From Actinocrinis sp046724665 (GTDB taxonomy: Bacteria; Actinomycetota; Actinomycetes; Streptomycetales; Catenulisporaceae): a stretch of 20,354 bases of DNA. The notes under the pieces were generated by a model. It worked only from the letters and a program-made list of their open reading frames with translations, did not search any database and had not been told where the DNA came from. Shown in pieces: positions 1 to 8,300 of this stretch. Within the stretch, counting starts at the first letter, position 1; every line of letters starts with the position of its first letter. The DNA is taken from the NCBI GenBank assembly GCA_046724665.1, contig JBKOWZ010000062.1, positions 1-20,354 of the forward strand, given 5' to 3'. The position numbers and the translations under genes were made by a program.

Positions 1-218
1 GTACCGAGGTCGAGCCGCGCAGCACGGTCGGCGCGGGCGACGCACTGCTCGCCGGGTTCCTGGCCGGCGGCGCGCGCGGCGAGAAGGCGCTGACCGAGGC
101 GGTCGCCTGGGGCGGCGCGGCGGTCGCCCTGCCCGGCAGCCGGATGCCCGGCCCGGGCGACATCAGCCGCGACGGCATCCGGCTCACCCAGCTCACCGAT
201 CCGCGGTTGCGCATCTGA
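1..218 (+). CDS. PfkB-family sugar (phosphate) kinase, 3' end only
   Basis: The window opens inside this gene. The readable frame starts at base 3 and gives 71 C-terminal residues ending at a TGA (216-218). The segment STVGAGDALLAGFL is the second PfkB signature; the Asp of GAGD is the catalytic base in ribokinase/phosphofructokinase-type kinases. The tail is short and ends DPRLRI. It lies 54 bp upstream of the PTS IIC gene on the same strand with no visible promoter between them, so it is probably the first visible gene of the same operon. In that context it would phosphorylate a ketose phosphate (for example fructose-6-phosphate, fructose-1-phosphate or tagatose-6-phosphate). The exact substrate cannot be read from the C-terminus. 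The family call is firm; the 1-phosphofructokinase-like role is inference. Confidence 0.85.
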   Translation, partial: TEVEPRSTVGAGDALLAGFLAGGARGEKALTEAVAWGGAAVALPGSRMPGPGDISRDGIRLTQLTDPRLRI

Positions 219-272
219 ACACACTGAGAGGCTCGACACCCACGACTTCGGCCGTCAGTCAAGGAGGACGAC

Positions 273-1427
273 ATGGCCATGGCCTACACCCCGCAGCCCA
301 CGGGCACCGGGCTGCGCGCCTCAGTACAACGCTTCGGCAGCTTCCTCGCCTCGATGGTGATGCCGAACATCGGCGCGTTCATCGCCTGGGGCCTGATCAC
401 CGCGCTGTTCATCCCCACCGGCTGGCTGCCCAACGCGCGCTTCGGCGCGCTCGTCAGCCCGATGATCACCTATCTGCTGCCGATCTTGATCGGCTACACC
501 GGCGGCCGGGCCGTGCACGGCCAGCGCGGCGCCGTGGTCGGCTCGATAGCCACCGCCGGCGTGGTGGTCGGCTCCAGCGTGCCGATGTTCCTCGGCGCGA
601 TGATCGCCGGGCCGCTGGCCGCGTACGCGCTCAAGCAGTTCGACCGGCTGGTCGAGGACCGGGTGCGCACCGGCTTCGAGATGCTCGTGGATAACTTCTC
701 CCTCGGCATCATCGGCGGCGCCTTCGCGCTGCTCGGCGTCTGGGGCATCGGCCCGGTCGTCAACCACGTGACCACCTGGGCCGGCGACGGCGTGCAGTCG
801 CTGGTGGACCACCATCTGCTGCCGCTGGCCGCGGTGGTGATCGAGCCGGCGAAGGTGCTGTTCCTCAACAACGCCATCAACCACGGCGTGCTCGACCCGC
901 TCGGCGTCACGCAGGCGCTGCACAGCGGCAAGTCGATCCTGTTCATGCTGGAGAGCAACCCGGGGCCCGGCCTCGGCGTCCTGGTCGCCTACCTGCTGTT
1001 CGGCCCGCGCAAGCTGCGCCCGAGCGTGCCGGGGGCGATCGTGATCCAGTTCCTCGGCGGCATCCACGAGATCTACTTCCCGTACATCCTGATGAAGCCG
1101 CGGCTGATCCTGGCCGCCATCGCCGGCGGCATGGCGGGCATCGGCTGGTTCGAGGCCACCGGCGCCGGCCTGGTCGCCTCCCCCTCGCCCGGCAGCGTCT
1201 TCGCCTACGCGGCGGAGACCCCGCGCGGCGGCTACTTCCCGGTCTTCGCCGGGGTGCTGCTGGCCGCCGCGGTGTCCTTCGCCGTCGGGTCGCTGCTGCT
1301 CGGCTTCGGCCGGCTGGAGAAGGCCGAGGAGGGCGAGCAGAAGAAGGGCTCCGAGACGGCCGCCGCGCCCCAGGAGCGGGCGGCCGACACGGTGCTGGTC
1401 CGCGACACCGCGACCGGAGAGGCGTGA
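273..1427 (+). CDS. mtlA: PTS mannitol-type permease, IIC domain
   Basis: This is the integral membrane sugar channel of a phosphotransferase system, 384 residues long, the usual size of an isolated mannitol IIC domain plus a linker. Hallmarks visible are NIGAFIAWGLITALF near the N-terminus (residues 32-46), the NNAINHG segment (about 199-205) and GGIHEIYFPY (about 263-272), whose Glu is essential in the mannitol family. Several hydrophobic segments alternate with short loops. The last 35 or so residues are polar and Glu/Lys/Ala-rich and resemble the linker that joins IIC to IIB in fused MtlA proteins, but a stop codon falls there. The start at ATG 273 follows AAGGAGG (261-267). An in-frame ATG at 279 is less well spaced. 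The family is clear; mannitol itself as substrate is only likely, since related hexitols use the same family. Confidence 0.93.
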   Translation: MAMAYTPQPTGTGLRASVQRFGSFLASMVMPNIGAFIAWGLITALFIPTGWLPNARFGALVSPMITYLLPILIGYTGGRAVHGQRGAVVGSIATAGVVVGSSVPMFLGAMIAGPLAAYALKQFDRLVEDRVRTGFEMLVDNFSLGIIGGAFALLGVWGIGPVVNHVTTWAGDGVQSLVDHHLLPLAAVVIEPAKVLFLNNAINHGVLDPLGVTQALHSGKSILFMLESNPGPGLGVLVAYLLFGPRKLRPSVPGAIVIQFLGGIHEIYFPYILMKPRLILAAIAGGMAGIGWFEATGAGLVASPSPGSVFAYAAETPRGGYFPVFAGVLLAAAVSFAVGSLLLGFGRLEKAEEGEQKKGSETAAAPQERAADTVLVRDTATGEA

Positions 1428-1741
1428 ACGAGATGACCGCGATCAGCGCGTCCGACGTGCACAAGATCATCGTGGCCTGCGACGCCGGGATGGGCAGCAG
1501 CGTCATGCTCGCCGCGGCGATGCGCAAGCAGCTCAAGAAGTTCCCGGTCACCGTCGAGCACTCGCCGGTGGCGCAGATCCCGGCCGACGCGGACCTGGTG
1601 GTCTGCCACGCCGGGCTGGCCGAGCGGGCGCGGGCGGCTGCCGGGGCCAAGCCGGTGGTGCCGTTCCAGGTCTTCCTGGGCGACCCGGCCGTCGAGGCGA
1701 TCCTCAAGGCCATCAAGGAAGGCGGCGTCATCGATGTCTGA
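1424..1741 (+). CDS. PTS mannitol-type phosphocarrier, IIB domain
   Basis: This 105-residue protein is a stand-alone cytoplasmic IIB. It accepts phosphate from IIA on a cysteine and passes it to sugar moving through IIC. The active-site loop KIIVACDAGMGSSVML puts the phosphocysteine at Cys19. VVCHAGLAERAR and the C-terminal helix also match the family. The GTG at 1424 overlaps the IIC stop (GTGA), and an in-frame ATG lies at 1433. GGAGAGG at 1416-1422 is better spaced for the ATG, so the true start may be nine bases later. The last eight bases overlap the IIA gene. In many bacteria this domain is fused to IIC. Confidence 0.93.
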   Translation: MNEMTAISASDVHKIIVACDAGMGSSVMLAAAMRKQLKKFPVTVEHSPVAQIPADADLVVCHAGLAERARAAAGAKPVVPFQVFLGDPAVEAILKAIKEGGVIDV

Positions 1742-2201
1742 CGCGCCGGCTGAGCGGAGCGCGCCCGGCGGCCTGCTGGAACGGCGGGCCGTGCGGCTCG
1801 GCGAGCACGCGGCCGACCGCGAGGCGGCGGTGCGCCGCTGCGGCCGGGTGCTGGTCGAGATCGGCGCGGTCGAGCCGTCCTACGTCGATGCGATGCTCGA
1901 GCGCGAACGCGACATCTCCACGTACGTCGGCGAGGGCGTGGCCATCCCGCACGCGACGGCGGCCGGCAAGCAGGCCGTGCTGCGCGACGCGCTGGCCGTG
2001 GTGAAGCTCGCCGAGCCGGTGGACTGGGAGGGCGGCCAGGTCGCCGTGTGCGTCGCCATCGCGGCGCGCGGCGACGGGCATCTGGCGATCCTGGCCGAGC
2101 TCGCCGAGATCCTGCTCGACCCGGAGCGTGCCCGCGCGCTGCGGGAGGCGGACGACGCGGACACGGTGCTCCGGCTGCTCCAGCCGGTGACCGTCTCCTG
2201 A
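1734..2201 (+). CDS. mtlF: PTS mannitol/fructose-type IIA component
   Basis: This 155-residue cytoplasmic phosphocarrier takes phosphate from HPr and hands it to IIB. The phosphorylated histidine is His73 in YVGEGVAIPHA, the standard PTS EIIA type-2 motif. The second conserved histidine sits in ARGDGHLAIL (about residues 108-117). The first 16 residues are an extra, probably flexible, N-terminal stretch. The ATG at 1734 lies inside the IIB reading frame (8-base overlap) and is preceded by AAGGAAGG at 1715-1722, consistent with translational coupling. The family assignment is secure and the mannitol-type label follows from its partners. Confidence 0.93.
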   Translation: MSDAPAERSAPGGLLERRAVRLGEHAADREAAVRRCGRVLVEIGAVEPSYVDAMLERERDISTYVGEGVAIPHATAAGKQAVLRDALAVVKLAEPVDWEGGQVAVCVAIAARGDGHLAILAELAEILLDPERARALREADDADTVLRLLQPVTVS

Positions 2202-2222
2202 TCCGACAGGAAAGGCACTGAT

Positions 2223-3263
2223 ATGAGGGTCACCCGCTACTACTCTCCCGGGGACGTGCGCGTCGAGGACGCGCCGGAACCCCAGGCCGGCCCGGGGGAG
2301 GTGAAGATCAGGGTACGCAACTGCTCGACCTGCGGCACCGACCTGAAGATCTACCGCCACGGCCACCACCGCATCGACCCGCCCCGGGTCATCGGCCACG
2401 AGATCGCCGGCGAGGTCGTCGAGACCGGTGCCGGGGTCGCCGGCTGGTCGGCGGGCGACCGGGTCCAGGTGATCGCGGCGATCCCGTGCGGGCAGTGCGC
2501 CGAGTGCCGGCGCGGGCGGATGACCGTGTGCCCGAATCAGACGTCGATGGGGTACCAGTACGACGGCGGCTTCGCCGAGTACATGATCGTTCCGGCGAAG
2601 GTGCTCGCCGTCAACGGCCTCAATCGCATTCCGGACGGCGTCGGCTTCGCGGAGGCCTCCGTCGCCGAACCGCTGGCCTGCGTGCTCAACGGCCAGGAGT
2701 TGGCGCGGGTCGGTGAGGGCGACGACGTGGTGATCGTCGGCTCCGGGCCGATCGGCTGCCTGCACGTGCGCCTGGCCCGCTCGCGCGGCGCGGCGCGGGT
2801 GTTCCTGGTCGAACTCAACCGGGAACGCCTGGAGCGGGCCGCCGCGCTGGTCGCCCCGGACGAGGCGGTCTGCGCCGAGGACGGCGACGTGGTCGAGCAG
2901 ATCCTGAAGCTCACGGACGGACGCGGCGCCGACGTCGTGATCACCGCCGCCGCCTCCGGCAAGGCGCAGGAGCAGGCGCTGCGGTACGCCGCGCGCCAGG
3001 GCCGGATCAGCTTCTTCGGCGGCCTGCCGCAGGACGCGCCGACGATCACCTGCGACTCGAACCTGGTGCACTACCGCGAACTGACGATCGTCGGCGCGAA
3101 CGGCTCGAGCCCCGCGCACAACGCCCGCGCGCTCGACCTGATCGCCGCCGGCGCCGTGCCCGTCAAGGATCTGATCACCCACCGGCTGCCGCTGGACGGC
3201 GTGCTCGAGGCGCTGGACGTGGTCAGCCGGGGCGAGGCCATCAAGGTCACCATCGAACCCTGA
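2223..3263 (+). CDS. Zinc-dependent medium-chain dehydrogenase (hexitol-phosphate/polyol dehydrogenase-like)
   Basis: This 346-residue MDR-family oxidoreductase has the full zinc set. Catalytic ligands are Cys37 (in NCSTCGTD), His59-Glu60 (in VIGHE) and Glu149 (in VAEPLAC). The structural zinc cysteines are 89, 92, 95 and 103. The Rossmann motif GSGPIG is at 173-178, and the acidic Glu197 at the end of the next strand favours NAD+ over NADP+. It begins 21 bp after the IIA stop, with AGGAAAGG at 2208-2215 as ribosome binding site. Its position in a PTS operon suggests it oxidises the imported polyol phosphate to a ketose phosphate, as GatD does for galactitol-1-phosphate. Canonical mannitol-1-phosphate dehydrogenase (MtlD) belongs to a different long-chain family. 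Threonine- or sorbitol-dehydrogenase-like activity cannot be excluded from sequence alone. Confidence 0.85.
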   Translation: MRVTRYYSPGDVRVEDAPEPQAGPGEVKIRVRNCSTCGTDLKIYRHGHHRIDPPRVIGHEIAGEVVETGAGVAGWSAGDRVQVIAAIPCGQCAECRRGRMTVCPNQTSMGYQYDGGFAEYMIVPAKVLAVNGLNRIPDGVGFAEASVAEPLACVLNGQELARVGEGDDVVIVGSGPIGCLHVRLARSRGAARVFLVELNRERLERAAALVAPDEAVCAEDGDVVEQILKLTDGRGADVVITAAASGKAQEQALRYAARQGRISFFGGLPQDAPTITCDSNLVHYRELTIVGANGSSPAHNARALDLIAAGAVPVKDLITHRLPLDGVLEALDVVSRGEAIKVTIEP

Positions 3264-3310
3264 CCCGTCCGCCGTTCCGCTCTGGGCTCTGCGATCTGAG
3301 GAGAACCGCG

Positions 3311-3604
3311 ATGCTCGAACGCACCGTCACCGTGGCTTCCCGCAGCGGGCTGCACGCCCGCCCGGCCGCGCTGTTCGTCAAGGCCGCCACCGCTCAGCCG
3401 GTGCGGGTGCGGCTGCGGGTCGGCGACGGCCCGGCCGCCGACGCACGCAGCATCCTGGCCGTGCTCGCGCTGCGCGTCGAGCACGGCACCACCGTGACGC
3501 TGATCGCGGAGGACGGCGCCGGCGCGGCCGAGCAGACGCTCGACGCGTTGGCCGCGCTGCTCGCCCGCGACCTCGACGCGGATCCGGCGCCCGTCGATGG
3601 CTGA
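3311..3604 (+). CDS. ptsH: HPr phosphocarrier protein of the PTS
   Basis: This 97-residue protein carries phosphate from enzyme I to IIA. The phosphorylation site is His15 in SRSGLHARPAALFV, exactly where HPr has it. Ser47 in ARSILAVLAL aligns with the regulatory serine region of Gram-positive HPr. The usual Gly after the SI(L/M) is Ala here and the segment reads LRVEHG rather than LGV..G. The ATG at 3311 follows GAGGAGA, 47 bp after the dehydrogenase stop. It is the last gene of the operon; the next gene is convergent and its stop is only 39 bp away. An HPr encoded inside a sugar-specific operon suggests a dedicated copy, though whether the genome has another cannot be told here. Confidence 0.92.
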   Translation: MLERTVTVASRSGLHARPAALFVKAATAQPVRVRLRVGDGPAADARSILAVLALRVEHGTTVTLIAEDGAGAAEQTLDALAALLARDLDADPAPVDG

Positions 3605-3643
3605 CACGCTTCACCGCCCCGGCTGTTCGTGGGTGAGCCAGGA

Positions 3644-5104
3644 TTACTGCGTCGGGAAGTTGAAGTAGTGCAGGCTGACGTACGGCGGGTTGCCGGCGGC
3701 GCCGGACTGGAACTCCAGGTAGACGTTGTGCACGCCGGTGGTCCTGGTGATGTTCGCCGGGACGGTGCGCCAGCTGGACCAGCCGCCGGTGTTGGCGATG
3801 GCGAAGCTGCCGATCGGCGCGTTGTTCGGGTTGTCCAGCACCACGTTCACCAGGCCGCTGACACCGCCGGCCGCGCCGGAGGCTACCCGGGCGTCGAACT
3901 GGCTCGACCCGGTGGACCCGAAGTTGATGTTGTTGTACTCCAGGTACTTGCCGTTGCTCAGCTGCGCGACCTGGTTGCCGTCCACGCCGGCCGGATTGGT
4001 GTCGCCGGTGGCCGCGCTGACCGTCACCCCGCCCTGCGAGGTGTTGAAGCAGTCGGCCGAGATGTTCGAGGTGGCCGTGGCGGTGCACAGCTTGCCGCCG
4101 CCCCCGCCGCCGGTGGGCGACGCGCTCGGGCTGGGGCTCGGCGAGCCGGTCGTGCCGCCGCCGCTGGTCTGGTAGACCGCGACGTAGTCAACGCTCATCC
4201 CGGCCCCGGAACTGGTCGTGGAGTTCGGTGACGTGCAGCCGCAGATCGCGTTCGGATAGGCGCCGCCGATCGCGACGTTGAGGATCATGAAGAAGCCGTG
4301 GTCCACGGCGTTGGACCAGGTGGTCGCGTCGAACTGGCTCTGGTTCACGGTCAGCTGCAACGCGCCGTCGGTGTAGAAGCGCAGCTGCTCGGCACCAGCG
4401 TGGGTGCGGTCCACGATGACCGAGTAGGTGTGGTAGCCGGTCTGGCAGCCGCCGCAGGCGAGCAGCCCGCTGCTGATGCCGGTGGTCTCGTTGCACGGGC
4501 CGCCGGAGACCACGCCGCAGTGGAAGGTGTGCGAGACCTGGCTCAGGGCATTGACGTCCTCCATGACGTCAAGCTCGCCGATGCTCGGCCAGTTGGTCGC
4601 GCCCACCGGCCGCGCGGCCGCGCCCATCGCCCAGAACGCGGGCCAGTAGCCGACCCCGGCGGCGGGGTTCGGCTGCTGGATCGAGGCGGTCAGCTCCAGC
4701 TGTCCGCCGGCCGGCGCGGCGAAGTCGGTGCGCTGGGTCTCCACCCGGCCCGAGGTCCACGACGAGCCGCTCTTGATCGGCTTGATCACCAGGTGGCCGC
4801 TGCCGTCCTGGTAGACGTTGGCGGTGGAGTTGGTCACCGACTCCACCTCGCCGGTGCCCCAGTTCGCGGCGCCGCCGGGGTAGCTGGTGCCGAGGTCGTA
4901 CAGCCAGTTGGCGGTGTTCAGCCCGGTCCCGGCCGCGCCGGTGAAGTCGTCGCTGAACACGGTGGTCCAGCCGGCCGGCGGGGCGGGCACCGCGGCCGAG
5001 GCGGCGCCGGGCGTCGCCACCACGGTGACCAGTGCGGCGATCGGGGCGATCGCCGCGACGATCGCCAGCAGCGCGCGGCGTCGTCGGGGTGCGGGTCGAA
5101 GCAT
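3644..5104 (-). CDS. Secreted GH16 beta-glucanase with C-terminal CBM6-like domain
   Basis: This 486-residue exported glycanase probably hydrolyses beta-1,3 or mixed beta-1,3/1,4-glucan. Residues 1 to about 37 are a signal peptide (RRRR, a long hydrophobic core, then AASA). The GH16 catalytic domain covers about 42-312. The signature GELDVMED places nucleophile Glu177, Asp179 and acid/base Glu182; GYWPAFWAMG precedes it and VDYVAVYQ closes the domain. A Ser/Pro/Gly linker (about 313-337) leads to a CBM6-type domain (about 338-486) with GKYLEYNNINF, WSSWRTVPANI and the closing YVSLHYFNF. I chose ATG at 5104, preceded by AGGAG (5110-5114). A longer reading frame to 5209 would start upstream of the promoter and lacks a ribosome site. 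Laminarinase versus lichenase activity is not decided. Confidence 0.92.
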   Translation of the reverse strand: MLRPAPRRRRALLAIVAAIAPIAALVTVVATPGAASAAVPAPPAGWTTVFSDDFTGAAGTGLNTANWLYDLGTSYPGGAANWGTGEVESVTNSTANVYQDGSGHLVIKPIKSGSSWTSGRVETQRTDFAAPAGGQLELTASIQQPNPAAGVGYWPAFWAMGAAARPVGATNWPSIGELDVMEDVNALSQVSHTFHCGVVSGGPCNETTGISSGLLACGGCQTGYHTYSVIVDRTHAGAEQLRFYTDGALQLTVNQSQFDATTWSNAVDHGFFMILNVAIGGAYPNAICGCTSPNSTTSSGAGMSVDYVAVYQTSGGGTTGSPSPSPSASPTGGGGGGKLCTATATSNISADCFNTSQGGVTVSAATGDTNPAGVDGNQVAQLSNGKYLEYNNINFGSTGSSQFDARVASGAAGGVSGLVNVVLDNPNNAPIGSFAIANTGGWSSWRTVPANITRTTGVHNVYLEFQSGAAGNPPYVSLHYFNFPTQ

Positions 5105-5133
5105 CGTTGCTCCTGCGGGAGAGAGGGAAGGTC

Positions 5134-5157
5134 CGCTCCGTAAACGTTTCCGGAGCG
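5134..5157. promoter_or_regulatory. Candidate LacI-family operator of the GH16 gene
   Basis: This is a 24-bp near-perfect palindrome: CGCTCCG arms around an AAACGTTT core, with one mismatched pair. The AA-N-CG-N-TT centre matches the general LacI-family operator pattern. It sits 11 bp downstream of the -10 hexamer and 30 bp before the GH16 start, a roadblock or repressor position. No LacI gene is in the window, so the cognate regulator is unknown. Confidence 0.75.
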
Positions 5158-5167
5158 GGCAAAGTGG

Positions 5168-5196
5168 AGTATGCGACCCGATCGCGCGGGCGTCAA
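5168..5196 (-). promoter_or_regulatory. Sigma70-like promoter of the GH16 gene
   Basis: On the minus strand TTGACG (5191-5196) is followed by a 17-bp spacer and CATACT (5168-5173). Transcription would begin near 5160, directly before the palindromic operator, leaving a leader of roughly 55 nt. Confidence 0.65.
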
Positions 5197-5310
5197 CGGT
5201 TACGTACACGGTCGCCGCCGCGCCGCGTCAGTGGACCGGTCGGGGCGATCGAACTTCTCGACGCGGCGTGCAACTCAGGAAACGAACGCGGACCTGGACA
5301 TCGAATCGCG

Positions 5311-5350
5311 GCGCCCGGCCCGCGATTCTGGATATCTACGGGCCGGGCGC
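5311..5350 (-). terminator. Strong hairpin after the GH9 gene
   Basis: A perfect 12-bp inverted repeat (GCGCCCGGCCCG at 5311-5322 and its complement at 5339-5350) with a 16-nt loop starts 31 bp after the GH9 stop. There is no T-tract, which is common for actinobacterial terminators. A second, mutually exclusive 8-bp hairpin (5303-5310 with 5321-5328) overlaps its distal arm. Confidence 0.65.
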
Positions 5351-5381
5351 GTGAAGAGCCGACGAGCGAGAGCCAAGCAGG

Positions 5382-8300
5382 CTACGGGCAGGCGGCTCCG
5401 TTGACGGTGAACGAGGTGGGCGAGGTGTTGTTGTTGGTGAAGGTCCCGGTGAAGCCGAAGTTCACCGAGCCGCCGGGGGTGATCGTCGCGTTGTACGACA
5501 TGTTCGTCGCGGTCACCTGCGCACCGCTCTGCATGTAGGTGGCACTCCACATCTGGTTGATCTTCTGGTCACCCGGGAAGGTCCACTTGACCGTCCAGCC
5601 GTTGATCGGCGCGGTGCCGTTGTTCGCGATCGTGACCGAGGCCTGGAACCCGCCGCCCCAGCTGTTGACGAGCGCGTACGTGGTCACGCAGCCGCCCGAC
5701 CGGCTCGGGCTCGGCGAAGGCGACGCCGAGGCGGACGGACTCGGCGACGCGCTGGCCGACGGCGACGGCGACGCGCTCGGGCTTGGACTGGCGCTGACGC
5801 TCGGGCTCGGCGAGGCCGAGGCGCTCGGCGAGGGGCTGCCTCCGGACGCGAGGGTGGTGAACGCGGCGGCCTGGAGCACTGGGGAGATCCGGCCGGCCGA
5901 GTCCAGCGCGACGACTTCGTACGCGTACTCGGTTCCGGCGGACAGCCCGGTGAGCGAGTACGAGGTCGCGGACGCCGCCGCGGTGGCGACGAGCTTCGGC
6001 GTCGGCGAGAGCTGATACACCTGGTAGCCGGCGATCGCGCCGGAGCCCGCGGTCGAGGCGGTCCAGTTCAGCGTCGCCCCGCTGCTGCCGACCGAGGTGG
6101 CACGCAGGGTGCCCGGCGTGGACGGAGCCGTGGCCGCCGAGGCGGTCAGCGAGGTGTTGCCGGAGGTGATGAACTGCGCGATGTTCGAACCCGCCGAAGC
6201 AAGGCCCTGTGAATCGACGGCGGTGACGAAGTAGCCGTAGGGCGAGGTGCGGTTCGCGTTGAGGCCGGTGAGCGAGTACGAGGTCGTCGTCGGTCCGACG
6301 GTGGCGACCAGCCGGCCCGCCGAGGAGTAGATGTCGTACGCGGCCAGCGCGTTGCCGCCGGGCGTCGCGGCGGTCCAGGAGAGCGTCGCGCCGGTCGAGG
6401 TCACCGCGCTCGCGGTCAGCGCGCCCGGCGCGCCGGGCGGCGTGGTGCTGCTCGGCGCGCTGCCCCACACGAGCGTGTTGCCCGAGTACAGCGGGATGTC
6501 GCCAACGGTCACCGGCGTGGCGTTGACCGTGGTGGGGATGCCTTGGAACGACCAGTCGCCGGCCGGGTTGTGCGGGCCCGGGAAGGTGAGCCGGAACTGC
6601 ACCTGCGCCTGCCAGTCGATGTTCGGGTAGTTCGCCTCGCCGGCCGGCTCGAGGTTCAGGTTCGAGCAGGAGACGGTGATGTAGTACGTGCTGCCCGAGT
6701 ACTGCGCCGGCGCCGAGGCCGGCTGGCACTGGTTGTAGGACGAGCTGAGGGTCACCTGCGAGGCGGACTGGCCCGCGTCCAGGGTGAAGTAGTAGCGGAA
6801 GCTGGCGTTCGGCATCGGCCTGGCCGGCCAGGCGGACTGGTTGTTGATCAGCGCCTTGATCTCGATGAAGTTCGAACCCTGGTTGTTGATCGCGGCCTGG
6901 ATGTACTGCTGCGGGCCGTCGGGCAGTTCGGCCTTCGGGAAGCTGGCCAGCGGCGTGCCGCCGTACTGCTGGGTGAGCCGGGCCAGCGCGCCGGAGAACA
7001 GCGCGTTGTAGTCGAGCGCGCCCTCCGTGTACTGATACTGCGTGCGGTCGTCGCTGAACGCGTCGTTGGCGCTGGTCGGGCCGCCGACCAGCAGGCCGTA
7101 GGCCAGGTGCCTGGTCTGCGGCGGGGTGCTCAGGTTGTTCGACCACGGGTCGTGCGCGGTGGAGTGGTGCGGGTTCTGCGGCCACGAGCTGTTCTTGCCG
7201 CCGTTGGTGAATCCGACCTCGTAGCTCTGGTGCCTCGGGTTGTCGCCGAGGATGTAGTTGATCTGCCCGACCGCGAAGTCGTGGTACGTCGCGGCGCGCG
7301 TGGCGTCCTGGCCGCTGGCGGTCAGGTAATCGCTGAACTCGAGCGCCGCGAAGGCGGTGTTGGCCGAGTAGCGCAGCGAGCCCCACTGGTCGAGGACGGC
7401 CTCGCCGCCCGGCGAGTAGGCCACCTTGGTGCCGTTGACGCCGGTGGTCCACCAGTCGAGGAAGCGCTCGGCGTCGGCGATGTACGAGGACTGGCCGGTG
7501 AGCTTCGCCATCAGGATGTAGTCGGCGTAGCTCACGTCGTCCCAGCTCACCGTCCAGTTGTACTCGTGCACCGTGGACTGGTTCGCGAACGGCAGGTTCG
7601 CGTAGTCGCTCTGCGCGGTGCTCAGCCAGGTCGAGGAGCCGGTGGCGCGATAGAGCCAGATGGCGCCCTGCACGAGTTCGTCCCAGTAGCCGCTGTAGGA
7701 CGTGTAGTAGCTCTGCGCGCCGGTGATGCAGTCGCTGTACTTGCCGCGGTAGCTGTTGGCGAAGTTCCACAGCGCCTGCGCCTGGGTGGTCAGCTGCGCC
7801 GCGTACTTCGCGTCGGCGGTCTTGAACACCACCGCGGACGCCGCCAGCGCGGAGGCTGCCTGTCCGGCCAGGTCAGCTCCGGCGCACGAGGAGGTGACCG
7901 CGTACGAGGGCCGGGTGGTCGGGTTCGTCTCGGTCGGGCCCCAGTACGAGTGGTCGGTGGAGGCGTCGGCGACCTGGCCGTAGAAGGTGGTCGGCGTGGT
8001 GAACGCGGACAGGATGTAGTCGTCGCCCCAGCGCAGGTTCGCCAGCGCCGCCTGCGTCTGGCCCGCCGCGGCGTAGCCCTGGCCGTAGTCGGCCAGGCCC
8101 CAGGCCAGCATGGTCATCGAGTAGGCCTCGGGCAGCCCGAACTTCACCAGGTCGCCGGCGTCGTGGTAGCCGCCGGTCAGGTTCACCCCGTGGTCCGAGC
8201 CGTCCGACAGGTCCGAGTCGCCGCGCCAGTCCGCCGGATTGTCCGGGGGCAGCTGGCCGGAGCGCTGGATCTGGTAGAAGAACATCGAGTCCTGCAACGC

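Noticed and set aside
3611..3636. TCACC/GGTGA inverted repeat as terminator between HPr and GH16
   Set aside because: A 5-bp stem with a 16-nt loop is too weak to call in this GC-rich DNA.
5105..5209. 35-codon N-terminal extension of GH16
   Set aside because: It would cover the operator and promoter, and it would place the signal peptide 35 residues inside the protein.
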